The translations under genes and the position numbers were made by a program. Positions 1 through 10,444 of a stretch of DNA of 64,000 nt are shown piece by piece. The stretch's first letter is position 1. Each line of letters begins with the position of its first letter. Below the pieces are notes generated by a model, which was given only the letters and a program-made list of their open reading frames with translations, was not told where the DNA came from and did no database searches. Source of the stretch: Bradyrhizobium lablabi (GTDB lineage: Bacteria > Pseudomonadota > Alphaproteobacteria > Rhizobiales > Xanthobacteraceae); assembly GCF_018129385.1 (NCBI RefSeq), contig NZ_JAFCLN010000013.1:62001-126000 (forward strand), read 5' to 3'.

Positions 1-204
1 CCTTAATTCCCCACGGCAAACCTGCCGCCCGGCTCCAGTAATAGACCAAGAATCGCTTGAACCAAAACGACTTCTAAAGTCCCCTGAAGCCGTTTGCCCA
101 TTGCTGGTTAACGCAGCATCTGTGGCGAAAATGCGCTCGCATTGCCGATATCGGGCGATTCGTCGTAGCCAAAACGCGCTTCGCGCACGCGGGCGCGTTC
201 GATT

Positions 205-219
205 TTAACCAGCTGTTAA
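205..219 (+). promoter_or_regulatory. CtrA-type binding site upstream of flgB
   Basis: TTAA-CCAGCTG-TTAA(C), an exact match to the alphaproteobacterial CtrA consensus TTAA-N7-TTAA, lies about 60 bases before the flgB start. Flagellar rod operons are classical CtrA targets, and the kinase that feeds CtrA (cckA) is encoded downstream in this window. The rest of 1-281 holds no gene that I can support. A further lone TTAAC half site lies near 106-110. Confidence 0.6.
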
Positions 220-281
220 CCATACAGGCGGCAAATATTGCCTACCTCGGGCGTCCCGCTTTGAGGCAGGAGCCGTGAAAG

Positions 282-695
282 ATGGCGATCAACGACCTTT
301 CGATCCTGTCGGCGCTGCGTACCAAGATGCAGTGGCACCAGGAGCGTCAGCGGGTGCTCGCCGAAAACATCTCCAATTCCGATACGCCCAACTTCAAGCC
401 GCGCGACCTGATCGAGCCGAAATTCGATTCGAAGGGCACGCAGGTCGGCGGCGCGATCGGGCAACTCGCGATGATGCGCACCAGCGCCAGCCACATCGCG
501 CCTTCCGGCGGCGCCGGTCAGACGTTCGATCATGATCGCGGCAGGGGCGCCTTTCAGACTCGCCCGGCCGGCAACGCGGTGAATCTCGAGGAGCAGATGC
601 TGAAAGTCTCCGCCAACCAGATGGACTACGCGGCGGCGACCTCGCTCTACAGCCGCAGCCTCGGGCTGCTCAAGACCGCCATCGGCAAGCGCTGA
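282..695 (+). CDS. flgB: flagellar basal-body rod protein FlgB
   Basis: Proximal rod subunit of the flagellar basal body, assembled in the periplasm after export by the flagellar type III apparatus. The 137-residue product has the normal FlgB length. It carries the rod/hook-family N-terminal signature ENISNSDTPNFK around residues 28-39 and a C-terminal amphipathic helix ending in LKTAIGKR. AGGAG lies about 10 bases before the ATG, which fixes this start over the slightly earlier ORF in another frame. It is first in a run flgB-flgC-fliE-fliQ-fliR-flhB, and a CtrA-type box lies upstream. Confidence 0.95.
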   Translation: MAINDLSILSALRTKMQWHQERQRVLAENISNSDTPNFKPRDLIEPKFDSKGTQVGGAIGQLAMMRTSASHIAPSGGAGQTFDHDRGRGAFQTRPAGNAVNLEEQMLKVSANQMDYAAATSLYSRSLGLLKTAIGKR

Positions 696-713
696 GGTTA
701 AGGAGACTGCACC

Positions 714-1139
714 ATGGCCAATGACGTCGGTGATTTCCAGAGGTCGATGAGCATCGCAACGTCAGGCCTGCGCGCGCAGGCCGGGCGGATGCGGGTGATC
801 TCGGAAAACATTGCTAATGCCGACTCGACGGCGACCACCGCCGGCGGCGATCCCTATCGCCGAAAAATTCCGACCTTCTCCTCCGCGCTCGATCGCTCGC
901 TCGATGCAAGGACGGTGACGCTGGGGCGGGTCCGCACCGATACGTCGGACTTCCGCGTCAAGCACGAGCCGAGCAATCCGGTAGCGGACGCGGCCGGCAA
1001 CGTGAAGTACCCGAACGTCAATCCGCTGGTCGAAATGACCGACATGCGCGAGGCGCAGCGGTCCTACGAGGCCAATCTCAACATCATCAGCGCGACGCGC
1101 CGGATGATCCAGCGCACGCTCGATATCCTCAGGTCCTGA
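714..1139 (+). CDS. flgC: flagellar basal-body rod protein FlgC
   Basis: Second proximal rod subunit, 141 residues. The flg_bb_rod N-terminal motif SENIANADS sits at residues 30-38 and the C-terminal family motif (NPLVEMTDMREAQRSYEAN) at about 103-121. Eighteen bases separate it from flgB, and AGGAGA precedes the ATG. It is exported and stacks with FlgB and FlgF/FlgG in the rod, so it is expected to be co-transcribed with flgB and fliE. Confidence 0.95.
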   Translation: MANDVGDFQRSMSIATSGLRAQAGRMRVISENIANADSTATTAGGDPYRRKIPTFSSALDRSLDARTVTLGRVRTDTSDFRVKHEPSNPVADAAGNVKYPNVNPLVEMTDMREAQRSYEANLNIISATRRMIQRTLDILRS

Positions 1140-1156
1140 ACAGGAAGGTCTTTTCG

Positions 1157-1465
1157 ATGGCTTCACCCACGATTGCCGCCAACGCCTATGCCAACCTTGC
1201 CCGCATGGTGGAGTCCGCCGGAAAGGGCGGCGCCACCGAATCCGGCGGCCCGTCCTTCAGCGCGCTCTTGAAGGACGCGATCGGCAGCGTCGCCGATGCC
1301 GGCCGCAAGTCCGACGCCCAGGCCATGTCGATGGCCTCGGGCAAGGCCAACGTGATGGACGTGGTCACCGCGGTGGCGGAGACCGATGTCGCCGTCTCGA
1401 CGCTGGTCTCGGTGCGCGACCGGGTGATCCAGTCCTACGAAGACATCATGCGGATGCCGATTTGA
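1157..1465 (+). CDS. fliE: flagellar hook-basal body protein FliE
   Basis: Adapter joining the MS ring to the rod, 102 residues. The C-terminal half has the FliE pattern: VMDVVTAVAETDVAVSTLVS, then RDRVIQSYEDIMRMPI. It follows flgC by 17 bases. After its stop the operon is interrupted by a ~100-bp palindromic repeat before fliQ, so transcripts must read through a strong hairpin or fliQ must have its own promoter. Confidence 0.95.
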   Translation: MASPTIAANAYANLARMVESAGKGGATESGGPSFSALLKDAIGSVADAGRKSDAQAMSMASGKANVMDVVTAVAETDVAVSTLVSVRDRVIQSYEDIMRMPI

Positions 1466-1470
1466 TTTTT

Positions 1471-1569
1471 CGTCATTCCGGGGCGCGCGAAGCGCGAGCC
1501 CGGAATCCATAACCACGATCGGGAGTATGGATTCCGGGCCTGCGCCAAGAGGCGCATCCCGGAATGACG
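1471..1569. repeat. dispersed palindromic repeat (CGTCATTCCGGGGCG family), copy 1
   Basis: An inverted repeat beginning CGTCATTCCGGGGCGCGCG and ending GCATCCCGGAATGACG, with an inner inverted pair CCCGGAATCCATA / TATGGATTCCGGG. A second copy lies at 26172-26269. It is a mobile-looking intergenic palindrome inserted between fliE and fliQ. The longest fliQ reading frame starts inside it, which is an artefact. Confidence 0.85.
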
Positions 1570-1590
1570 ACAGTGAGAAGGAAGCGTGAA

Positions 1591-1854
1591 ATGACCGGTG
1601 CTGAAACCCTCGACGTCGCCCGCGACGCGATCTGGACCATTGTCGTGGTGTCGGCGCCGCTGATGGTGGTCGGCCTCGTGGTCGGCGTCGTGGTGTCGCT
1701 GTTCCAGGCGCTGACGCAGATCCAGGAGCAGACGCTGATCTACGTGCCGAAAATCCTGGCGATCTTCGTGACATTATTATTGGCGCTGCCGTTCATGGCT
1801 GACTCCATGCACGCCCACATGATGCGGATATCGTCGCGAATCATCGGCGGATGA
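1591..1854 (+). CDS. fliQ: flagellar biosynthesis protein FliQ
   Basis: Inner-membrane export-gate subunit of the flagellar type III secretion apparatus. Starting at the ATG at 1591 gives 87 residues, the usual length, and puts AAGGAAG a few bases upstream. The frame extends back to 1564 but would begin in the repeat. Two hydrophobic helices are visible: about residues 16-40 (TIVVVSAPLMVVGLVVGVVV) and 50-72 (VPKILAIFVTLLLALPFMA). The FQALTQIQEQTL linker is characteristic. Confidence 0.95.
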   Translation: MTGAETLDVARDAIWTIVVVSAPLMVVGLVVGVVVSLFQALTQIQEQTLIYVPKILAIFVTLLLALPFMADSMHAHMMRISSRIIGG

Positions 1855-1871
1855 TGCACTGTCCATGAGTC

Positions 1872-2642
1872 ATGCGCGTCGATATCTCATTCCTGCCGGC
1901 GCTCGCCGCGACCTTCATGCTGGTATTCGCCCGCATCGGCGCGATGGTGATGCTGCTGCCGGGGTTCGGCGAGACCAATATCCCGGTCCGGGTAAAACTC
2001 TCGATCGCGCTGCTGCTCACCATGATCATCCTGCCGCTGCACCGGCAGGCCTATCAGGTCGACATGAGCTCGCTGGCGCCGCTGCTCGTCCTGATGCTGC
2101 ACGAGATCGTCATCGGCGTCGTGCTGGGGGCGACCGCCCGGGTGACGCTGTCGGCGCTCCAGGTGGCAGGCTCGGTGATCGCCCAGCAGCTTGGCCTCGG
2201 CTTTGTCACCGCGATCGACCCGACCCAGGGCCAGCAGGGGCTGCTGATCGGCAACTTTCTCACCATTTTGGGCATGACCCTGCTGTTCGCGACCGACAGC
2301 CATCATCTGGTCATCGCGGCGCTGAACGAGAGCTACCGCATCTTCTCGCCGGGGCAGACATTTCCGACCGGCGACGTCGCCGCGCTCGCTACAAAGGCGT
2401 TCGCGACGGCGTTCAAGATCGGCCTGCAACTGTCTGCGCCGTTTCTGGTTTTTGGCCTCGTCTTCAACCTTGGCCTCGGCGTGCTGGCGCGGCTGATGCC
2501 GCAGATGCAGGTTTATTTCGTCGGCGTACCGCTTTCCATCCTCATCGGTTTTCTGATCCTCGCGCTCGTCATCACGGCGATCATGGGCACCTTCCTCGAT
2601 TACTTCGTGAGCGTCATGCACCAGCTGACGCCGCTACGGTGA
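1872..2642 (+). CDS. fliR: flagellar biosynthesis protein FliR
   Basis: Export-gate membrane protein, 256 residues, with several hydrophobic segments (near residues 10-32, 40-58, 66-88, 125-145, 180-205 and 215-240). GFGETNIPVRVKL and QLGLGFVTAIDPTQ match conserved FliR blocks. It lies 17 bases after fliQ and is followed 9 bases later by flhB. It sits in the FliPQR-FlhB gate through which rod and hook subunits pass. Confidence 0.95.
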   Translation: MRVDISFLPALAATFMLVFARIGAMVMLLPGFGETNIPVRVKLSIALLLTMIILPLHRQAYQVDMSSLAPLLVLMLHEIVIGVVLGATARVTLSALQVAGSVIAQQLGLGFVTAIDPTQGQQGLLIGNFLTILGMTLLFATDSHHLVIAALNESYRIFSPGQTFPTGDVAALATKAFATAFKIGLQLSAPFLVFGLVFNLGLGVLARLMPQMQVYFVGVPLSILIGFLILALVITAIMGTFLDYFVSVMHQLTPLR

Positions 2643-2651
2643 GGTGAGCCT

Positions 2652-3722
2652 GTGGCCGACGACAGCGAGAATGAGAAGACAGAAGACCCGACGCAAAAAC
2701 GTCTCGACGATGCGCTGGAGAAGGGTGACGTCGCCAAGAGCCAGGAGGTCAACACCTGGTTCGTGATCGCCGGCGGCACCTTGCTGCTGTCGACCTTTTC
2801 CGGCTCGGTCGGAAACGGGATCACGATGCCCTTGCGCAACCTGATCGCCAATTCCTGGATGATCCGCACCGACGGCCCCGGCCTGTTGGCCCTCGCGCAA
2901 AGCCTCGAATATGCCGTGCTGGCCGCGATCGGCGTGCCGCTGTTGATGCTGATGCTGGCGGCGATCGCCGGCAACATGATCCAGCACCGCCTCGTCTGGT
3001 CGACGGAATCGTTAAAGCCCACCCTCAACAAGATATCGCCGGGCGCTGGTTTCAAACGCATTTTCGGCAAGCAGGCGATCGCGAATTTCTTCAAGGGCCT
3101 GTTCAAGCTGGCCGCGCTCGGCGCCGTCATGATGGTCGTGCTGTGGCCGGAACGGCAGCGGCTGGAAGCTTTCGTGCATTTCGACCCTGCCGCGATCATG
3201 ACCGCCACCACGTCGCTCACCATCCACCTGATGGGCGCGGTGGTCGCCATGCTGGCTGCGGTGGCGATCGGCGACTACTTCTTCCAGTACCGGACCTGGT
3301 TCGAGCGGCAAAAGATGTCGCTCCAGGAGATGAAGGAAGAGTTCAAGCAGTCGGAAGGCGACCCGCACATCAAGGGCCGCATCCGCCAGATCCGGATGGA
3401 GCGGGCCAAGAAGCGCATGATGGCGTCGGTTCCAAAGGCGTCCGTCATCATCACCAACCCGACCCACTATTCGGTGGCGCTGTCCTATGAGCGCGGCATG
3501 TCGGCGCCGGTCTGCGTCGCCAAGGGCGTCGACCTCGTCGCGCTCAAGATCCGGGAGATCGCCAAGGAGCACGACATCCCGATCGTCGAGAACGTGCCGC
3601 TGGCGCGCTCGCTCTATGCCACCGTCGACATCGACGACGAGATACCCGTCGAGCACTACCACGCGGTCGCCGAGATCATCGGCTACGTGATGGGTCTCAA
3701 GCGGGGAATGCATACGGCTTAA
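2652..3722 (+). CDS. flhB: flagellar export switch protein FlhB
   Basis: Export gate and substrate-specificity switch, 356 residues, starting at GTG (2652) with GAGGTGAG upstream. The N-terminal EKTEDPTQKRLDDALEKGDV block is typical. Four membrane segments follow up to about residue 210, then a cytoplasmic domain with the autocleavage site NPTH at residues 269-272. Cleavage between N269 and P270 is known in the family to switch export from rod/hook to filament substrates. It is the last flagellar gene in this run. Confidence 0.95.
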   Translation: MADDSENEKTEDPTQKRLDDALEKGDVAKSQEVNTWFVIAGGTLLLSTFSGSVGNGITMPLRNLIANSWMIRTDGPGLLALAQSLEYAVLAAIGVPLLMLMLAAIAGNMIQHRLVWSTESLKPTLNKISPGAGFKRIFGKQAIANFFKGLFKLAALGAVMMVVLWPERQRLEAFVHFDPAAIMTATTSLTIHLMGAVVAMLAAVAIGDYFFQYRTWFERQKMSLQEMKEEFKQSEGDPHIKGRIRQIRMERAKKRMMASVPKASVIITNPTHYSVALSYERGMSAPVCVAKGVDLVALKIREIAKEHDIPIVENVPLARSLYATVDIDDEIPVEHYHAVAEIIGYVMGLKRGMHTA

Positions 3723-3834
3723 CTTCTTGAAAACCACCCGGGAAATTCCCGGAATTGGGCAAATAACCGCTTGGCGGACTTGCGCTTGCCGGTCCGATTC
3801 AGGCACTCAGGGGGCGTCTTCACGCCGACAGGCC

Positions 3835-6405
<2,571 letters not shown>

Positions 6406-6408
<3 letters not shown>

Positions 6409-6487
6409 GGCGGATTAGCGAAGCGTAATCCGCCATCTTTGCCGCACGACAAGTCGGTGGGTTACGGCTTCGCCTAACCCACCCTAC
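6406..6487. repeat. dispersed palindromic repeat (TAGGGCGGATTAGC family), copy 1
   Basis: The arms GGCGGATTAGCGAAGCGTAA and GTTACGGCTTCGCCTAACCC form an imperfect inverted repeat. Related copies lie at 7892-7977 and 8709-8791, with a short relic near 12713-12746. It abuts cckA so closely that it provides the stop codon and could form a 3' hairpin on the transcript. Confidence 0.85.
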
Positions 6488-6604
6488 GAACTGTCACCGG
6501 ACAAACGAGATTACGACCATAAATTCGCCGCGCCGGCGAATTGTAGCTTGCCATGGAATGGGGCGGTGCTAGGTCTGCCCGCCGGTATCCCGAAAGCAAG
6601 CTGC

Positions 6605-7639
6605 ATGACAGACCCTGCCATGGCCCCCGAGACGCCGAACGTGACGGATACGGTGCGTTTCCTGCGCCGCTTCGCCGACCTGATGTCGAACGGCCAGAAC
6701 TCGGCCTGGCTGCTCAATGCCGCCGCCATGCTCGAAACCCTGTCGGGCCGCATCTCGGCCTCAAACGGCGAGGAGCAGCTCTGGCGCCAGAAATGCGAAA
6801 ACCTCGCCCGCGACAACGACCGGCTGGAGGCCGAGTGCGATGCGCTCCAGGGCGATATCGACGGCCATCTCGAGCTTGCGCGGACGCTGCTCGAGGAGCG
6901 CGAGACTCTCTCGACGGCGGTGCAGGCGCGCGAGGCCGAACTGGCCGAGCTCAACGAAGCGCTTGCCAGCGAGCGCGAGCAGCTTGCCGCCGCCTCGCAG
7001 GCGCATGAACAGTCGGTCGCCGAGGTTCGCAGCGCCTTCGAGGACGAACGCGCCGCGCTCAAGGCTGTCATGGCCGTGCGCGACGAAGAGTTCGGCCGGC
7101 TCCACGAGGCGTCGCAAACCGAACGCGAGCAATCGGAGCAACAATTGCAGGCGCGCGAGGTGGAGCTGGCCGAGCTTCGGCTCGCCTTCGAAAGCGAGCG
7201 TGAGGAATTGCAGTCGCGCATCGCTTCAGGCGAAGCCCTGATCTCGGTCCTGCGCAGCGATGCCGAGCGCGACAGCGAATGGATGAAGGCGAGGATTGCC
7301 ACGCTGGAAGCCCAAAGGGTCGAGCTTCGCTCCGCACTCGATCGCCTCGGCGATCTGCAAACGTCGGCAGCCGCCCCCGATCGCGCCGCGCCATCGCATT
7401 CCATCGCCGCCGGTCATCCCGTGCCGGATGAGGACAGCGCCGTCGTGCCGACCGCCACGCTGCGCCACGCCCGCGCCCAGTTCGAATATCTCGCCAGGGA
7501 AAGCCTCCGCCGCGGCGACGTCGCCACCCAGGTGATGTGCGAGCTGAGCGCTCACACGCTGGAGCGCGTGCTGCTACAGGCCAGCCGCCCGGATCATCCA
7601 TCCGCCGGCGAGATCGCGCTGAGCATTCTGGAGCCGTAG
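6605..7639 (+). CDS. coiled-coil protein of unknown function
   Basis: I do not recognise a family. I chose the ATG at 6605 (344 residues), although the frame opens at a TTG at 6548. It has three parts: a short globular N-terminus (VRFLRRFADLMSNGQNS, residues ~16-32), a long charged coiled coil (~60-235) full of Glu, Arg and Ala with recurring ARE(A/V)ELAEL blocks, and a C-terminal helical end (LRHARAQFEYLARES). There is no signal peptide or membrane segment. It is transcribed in the cckA direction but is separated by a repeat. A structural or polar scaffold role would be guesswork. Confidence 0.75.
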   Translation: MTDPAMAPETPNVTDTVRFLRRFADLMSNGQNSAWLLNAAAMLETLSGRISASNGEEQLWRQKCENLARDNDRLEAECDALQGDIDGHLELARTLLEERETLSTAVQAREAELAELNEALASEREQLAAASQAHEQSVAEVRSAFEDERAALKAVMAVRDEEFGRLHEASQTEREQSEQQLQAREVELAELRLAFESEREELQSRIASGEALISVLRSDAERDSEWMKARIATLEAQRVELRSALDRLGDLQTSAAAPDRAAPSHSIAAGHPVPDEDSAVVPTATLRHARAQFEYLARESLRRGDVATQVMCELSAHTLERVLLQASRPDHPSAGEIALSILEP

Positions 7640-7890
7640 CGGCAGGCGGGACCACACTGGAGCGGCATCGGGAAATCACCTCTCCCCGGCGGGGACAGGC
7701 CGCTCTAACGAGCGACCGAAGCTGCTCACCCTAGAGATGCTATTGCCCACGTCATCAACTTTTCACTTGCGCGGCCATCACGCGTTTGTCTAGGCTCGCC
7801 TCCACAAGGGGCGATTGCAGGCGGCGCAGCATCACGGCGGAATTTTCGCCGGTGCCGCAAATTCAGCCCGACATGAATGGCATTCAGGCC
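7640..7890. other. intergenic stretch, nothing supported
   Basis: There is no credible reading frame on either strand between the coiled-coil gene and the next palindromic repeat. The sequence has patchy composition like decayed DNA. Confidence 0.5.
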
Positions 7891-7891
7891 T

Positions 7892-7977
7892 GTAGGGCGG
7901 ATTAGCCGAAGGCGTAATCCGCCACCTTTGCTCGCCCGAGCATTCGGCGGGTTACGGCTTCGCCTAACCCGCCCTAC
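7892..7977. repeat. dispersed palindromic repeat (TAGGGCGGATTAGC family), copy 2
   Basis: Same inverted repeat as at 6406: GTAGGGCGGATTAGCCGAAG at one end and CGCCTAACCCGCCCTAC at the other. It is directly fused to an acyltransferase-like tail (7979-8137), and this composite is repeated at 8709-8941. Confidence 0.85.
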
Positions 7978-7978
7978 A

Positions 7979-8137
7979 ATCGTGCTGGTGGATGACATCG
8001 TGGCGAAGCGCATCGATGCGGGCGATATCAGGCTGACCGCGGTGGAATGGAAGAGCGGGGCGAATATGCGAATCGTGGATGTGGTGGCACCGTTTGGCGG
8101 CGAGGCGGAGATGCGGGGGCAGATCGTTGAACTGTAA
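7979..8137 (+). pseudogene. C-terminal fragment resembling toxin-activating lysine acyltransferase (HlyC family), copy 1
   Basis: The reading frame gives AKRIDAGDIRLTAVEWKSG, then IVDVVAPFGG, ending ...IVEL with a TAA. This reads like the last ~50 residues of HlyC-type lysine acyltransferases, where a basic-acidic D(I/L)RL..EWKSG block precedes a VAPFG block. No N-terminal two-thirds exists upstream; instead there is a palindromic repeat. I take it as a dead fragment, not a gene. The family call is from memory of the C-terminal pattern. Confidence 0.5.
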
Positions 8138-8186
8138 TAGTCGGCCGCATCTCAGTCGCGCCGAAGATCGGATCACCAAGCCAGCG

Positions 8187-8705
8187 TTGCGAAATTTTTT
8201 GACTTCTACCGCAATCCTTGCTCGTTTTGCCTCTTCGGTGAGAACCACTATTGGCAAGGCGTTATGGGTCAGCGCGATTCTAAGCGTCGCAACCGTGAGC
8301 GCTTCGCTGGCCATGGGCATGATCGAAGTCGAATCAAACATTGGTTCAACTGTAATCGACGACGTCATTCTGAGGGAGGGATACAATCCAAAAACTCTCC
8401 CTCCCGGCGAATCTTCACCCCTATCCGTTGGGATACGTGCTCACTTGGTTGAGCGTACAAGGCAGGGAGGTGCTGCTGCCGTTGAAGCGGCCTTGTTGGA
8501 AGCGGGCGCCTCTTGCCGCGCTTCAACCAGTGAAACTCGCCACTGCGAGATCGCACGCTATCGAGTGTTGCGTAGCGCAGACCTGATCGGAGCGCGCTAC
8601 GAAAGAGCGGACTGGATCGTATCGATCTCATATGTTCGACGCGGCAACGACATCCGTAACATTCATGTCACGTATACGATAACCGGCAAACTCATTAACC
8701 GATAG
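8187..8705 (+). CDS. hypothetical exported or membrane-anchored protein
   Basis: Not recognised. The frame is open from 8079. A TTG at 8187 gives 172 residues and leaves a hydrophobic N-terminal segment (ALWVSAILSVATVSASLAMG, ~residues 26-45) that could be a signal or anchor. The rest contains a four-Cys-poor region with SCRAST and HCEIARYRVL and ends in THIS-type beta sequence (HVTYTITGKLINR). GC is visibly lower than in the surrounding core genes. It is flanked by the two copies of the repeat plus acyltransferase-tail unit, so it may have arrived with, or been bracketed by, a duplication. Confidence 0.45.
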   Translation: MRNFLTSTAILARFASSVRTTIGKALWVSAILSVATVSASLAMGMIEVESNIGSTVIDDVILREGYNPKTLPPGESSPLSVGIRAHLVERTRQGGAAAVEAALLEAGASCRASTSETRHCEIARYRVLRSADLIGARYERADWIVSISYVRRGNDIRNIHVTYTITGKLINR

Positions 8706-8708
8706 CCC

Positions 8709-8791
8709 GTAGCGCGCGGATTAGCCGAAGGCGTAATCCGCCATCTTTGTTTCGACGGTTCGGCGGGTTACGCTTCGCTAACCCGCCCTAC
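8709..8791. repeat. dispersed palindromic repeat (TAGGGCGGATTAGC family), copy 3
   Basis: CGCGGATTAGCCGAAGGCGT and GTTACGCTTCGCTAACCCGC form the arms. Like copy 2 it is followed at once by an HlyC-like tail, so the whole composite unit is present twice in direct orientation about 815 bp apart. Confidence 0.8.
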
Positions 8792-8800
8792 GGGTTGGTG

Positions 8801-8941
8801 GATGAGATCGTGGCCAAGCGCATCGATGCGGGTGACGTCAGACTGACGGCGGTGGAATGGAAGAGCGGGACGAATATGCGAATTGTCGCGCCTTTTAGGG
8901 GCGACGCGGAGATGCGGGGGCAGATTGGTCCGCTCAAATGA
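8801..8941 (+). pseudogene. C-terminal fragment resembling HlyC-family acyltransferase, copy 2
   Basis: It encodes VDEIVAKRIDAGDVRLTAVE followed by WKSGTNMRIVAPF, nearly identical to the fragment at 7979-8137 but with a 9-base in-frame deletion (IVDVVAPF became IVAPF) and a changed end. The frame closes at TGA 8939-8941, overlapping the ATG of the next ORF. No upstream remainder of a full gene is present. Confidence 0.5.
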
Positions 8942-9240
8942 CAGATGAAAAGGAAATCAAGCAACGGCGTCTCGCCGAGAGGAAAGCTTATCGTCTTACG
9001 CTTACCGCAGACGCTAGCAAGCTAATGGACGTGTTGAAACGTCGATCTCCAGAGATTTGGCAGCGTTATCGAAAGACGGTCGAAGAGGAAGGAATTATCG
9101 AAGATGAACCCTTCAGCACGATACTCCGAACGGCTTTCTCGTTGTTTCCGGAGCGCAAAACGCATGAAATTACTGATTTGCTTCGACGCATGCTCGACAT
9201 GGTCAGGGCAGAGCTTGGCATGAAAGACCGGGGAACCTGA
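8938..9240 (+). CDS. hypothetical small charged protein
   Basis: Not recognised; 100 residues, rich in Lys, Arg and Glu, with predicted helices and no signal or membrane segment. Its ATG overlaps the end of the acyltransferase-like fragment by the ATGA pattern. KRRSPEIWQRYRKTVEEEG and TDLLRRMLDMVRAELG suggest an all-helical fold. GC is lower than in the core genes. A regulator or toxin-antitoxin partner is possible, but nothing in the sequence shows it. Confidence 0.45.
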   Translation: MTDEKEIKQRRLAERKAYRLTLTADASKLMDVLKRRSPEIWQRYRKTVEEEGIIEDEPFSTILRTAFSLFPERKTHEITDLLRRMLDMVRAELGMKDRGT

Positions 9241-10268
9241 TGAGCGGGCACCTTATGCAGTGTTGATCGCAGCCTGCACCGCAGCACTCGATCCCGACAG
9301 GATCGCGCCTGATCCGCGGCTGGCAGAGCTGGCTGACCATCTGACCTTCATCGAACAAACCGAGAAGATATCAGCCGCTGCAAGACGCGCCTCGAACACA
9401 TCGATGAAGCCAGGCTACGGCGCCTGGTGCTTGGTGATATTGCCCGACTGAAGGCACGGTGTCGCGTTCACAGGTGTCCGCTTCCCGAGGAAACGCGGTC
9501 GCCGCATATCAGAGCAATTGAGCGTCGTGCGCTCGGAGTGAACGACGGAGGTTCACCCGCGGCCTACAAGCAGGACGGGAGTTCGGTAGAGTTCGTTGCT
9601 GTCACCATCGGTAACGCGCACAGCACATCCTTTGGAGCACAATTCTGGACGAACGATACGAAGCTCGCTCGCGAGGCTGTCAGCTTTGTCGATAGCGCTA
9701 TCTGTGTTTTCTAGGATCATGCCGCCCTGGCTTTTGAACTGCGCGCCAACGACGAGATCAAAATTGAAGTATGGCACCTGAGTTCCCCGCAAGTTCCAAC
9801 TACTTGGAATCTAGCAGAGTCGGTGAGGATTCCTCTATTACAACTTTGGTGGGCAGTTGAATTGCAGGCGCGTGTGGCGTTTCGGTACCGCACGTGACCA
9901 CTGCGTGACGCGGGGCTTACGCTGTTCTCACAAAAAAGGACTCCATTGGCCGCTGCGCTTTCGGGAAGGCGCGAACGCGAACAGCCTACCGGCCCGCGCG
10001 GTTCGTCCGTGTTGCTCGACGAGCGGTTCGACGAAATGGACGGGGCCGGTGCGGAGTTTCGCCCGCTGGCGGTGGCCCGAGCGAGATGAGTGGACGGCGA
10101 TTACTTTTTGAAAAGAACCATCATAGCGACGCACGGCCTCGTTCACTCGCTCTCGATCATGCCGCTCCACGTCGGGCAGGGTTATCACCGCATGTGGATT
10201 TCAGCCGGGATCGTCTCGTGGCTTGTTACCGGCTTGCGCGCCCCAGCCCCAGCGACCCGACGCATCCA
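9241..10268. other. gene-poor decayed region
   Basis: About 1 kb without a convincing gene. Around 9260-9460 two overlapping frames look like one small helical protein broken by a frameshift: ...LAELADHLTFIEQTEK in one frame, then LEHIDEARLRRLVLGDIARL in the next. I could not identify it. The remainder has stops in all frames and mixed composition. Confidence 0.4.
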
Positions 10269-10444
10269 TCAGAGCTGATCCTTCATGGCGTGAAACATCT
10301 CCTTTACGTCGGTCAGGCGAAGCTTCTCGTTCCCGCGGCGATCTCGTCCCCCGCGAGCTAGTCTTTTGCTTTGAAGAATGCCCGCATGTCGCGGAGGAAG
10401 GCTTGGGCCAACTCGGGCGGCAATTCGAAATGTTTACGTAACAT
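10269..10444 (-). pseudogene. broken small helical protein gene
   Basis: Starting at 10444 the minus strand reads MLRKHFELPPELAQAFLRDM..FFKAKD and then meets a TAG. The same frame continues LAGDEIAA; after a shift a second frame reads NEKLRLTDVKEMFHAMKDQL and stops at 10269. Both blocks resemble the two ends of a short rhizobial hypothetical protein I recall (LRKHF..PP...AF..DM ... KLRL.DV..MF..M), with the middle lost. I take it as a pseudogene with a stop, an internal deletion and a frameshift. Confidence 0.55.
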
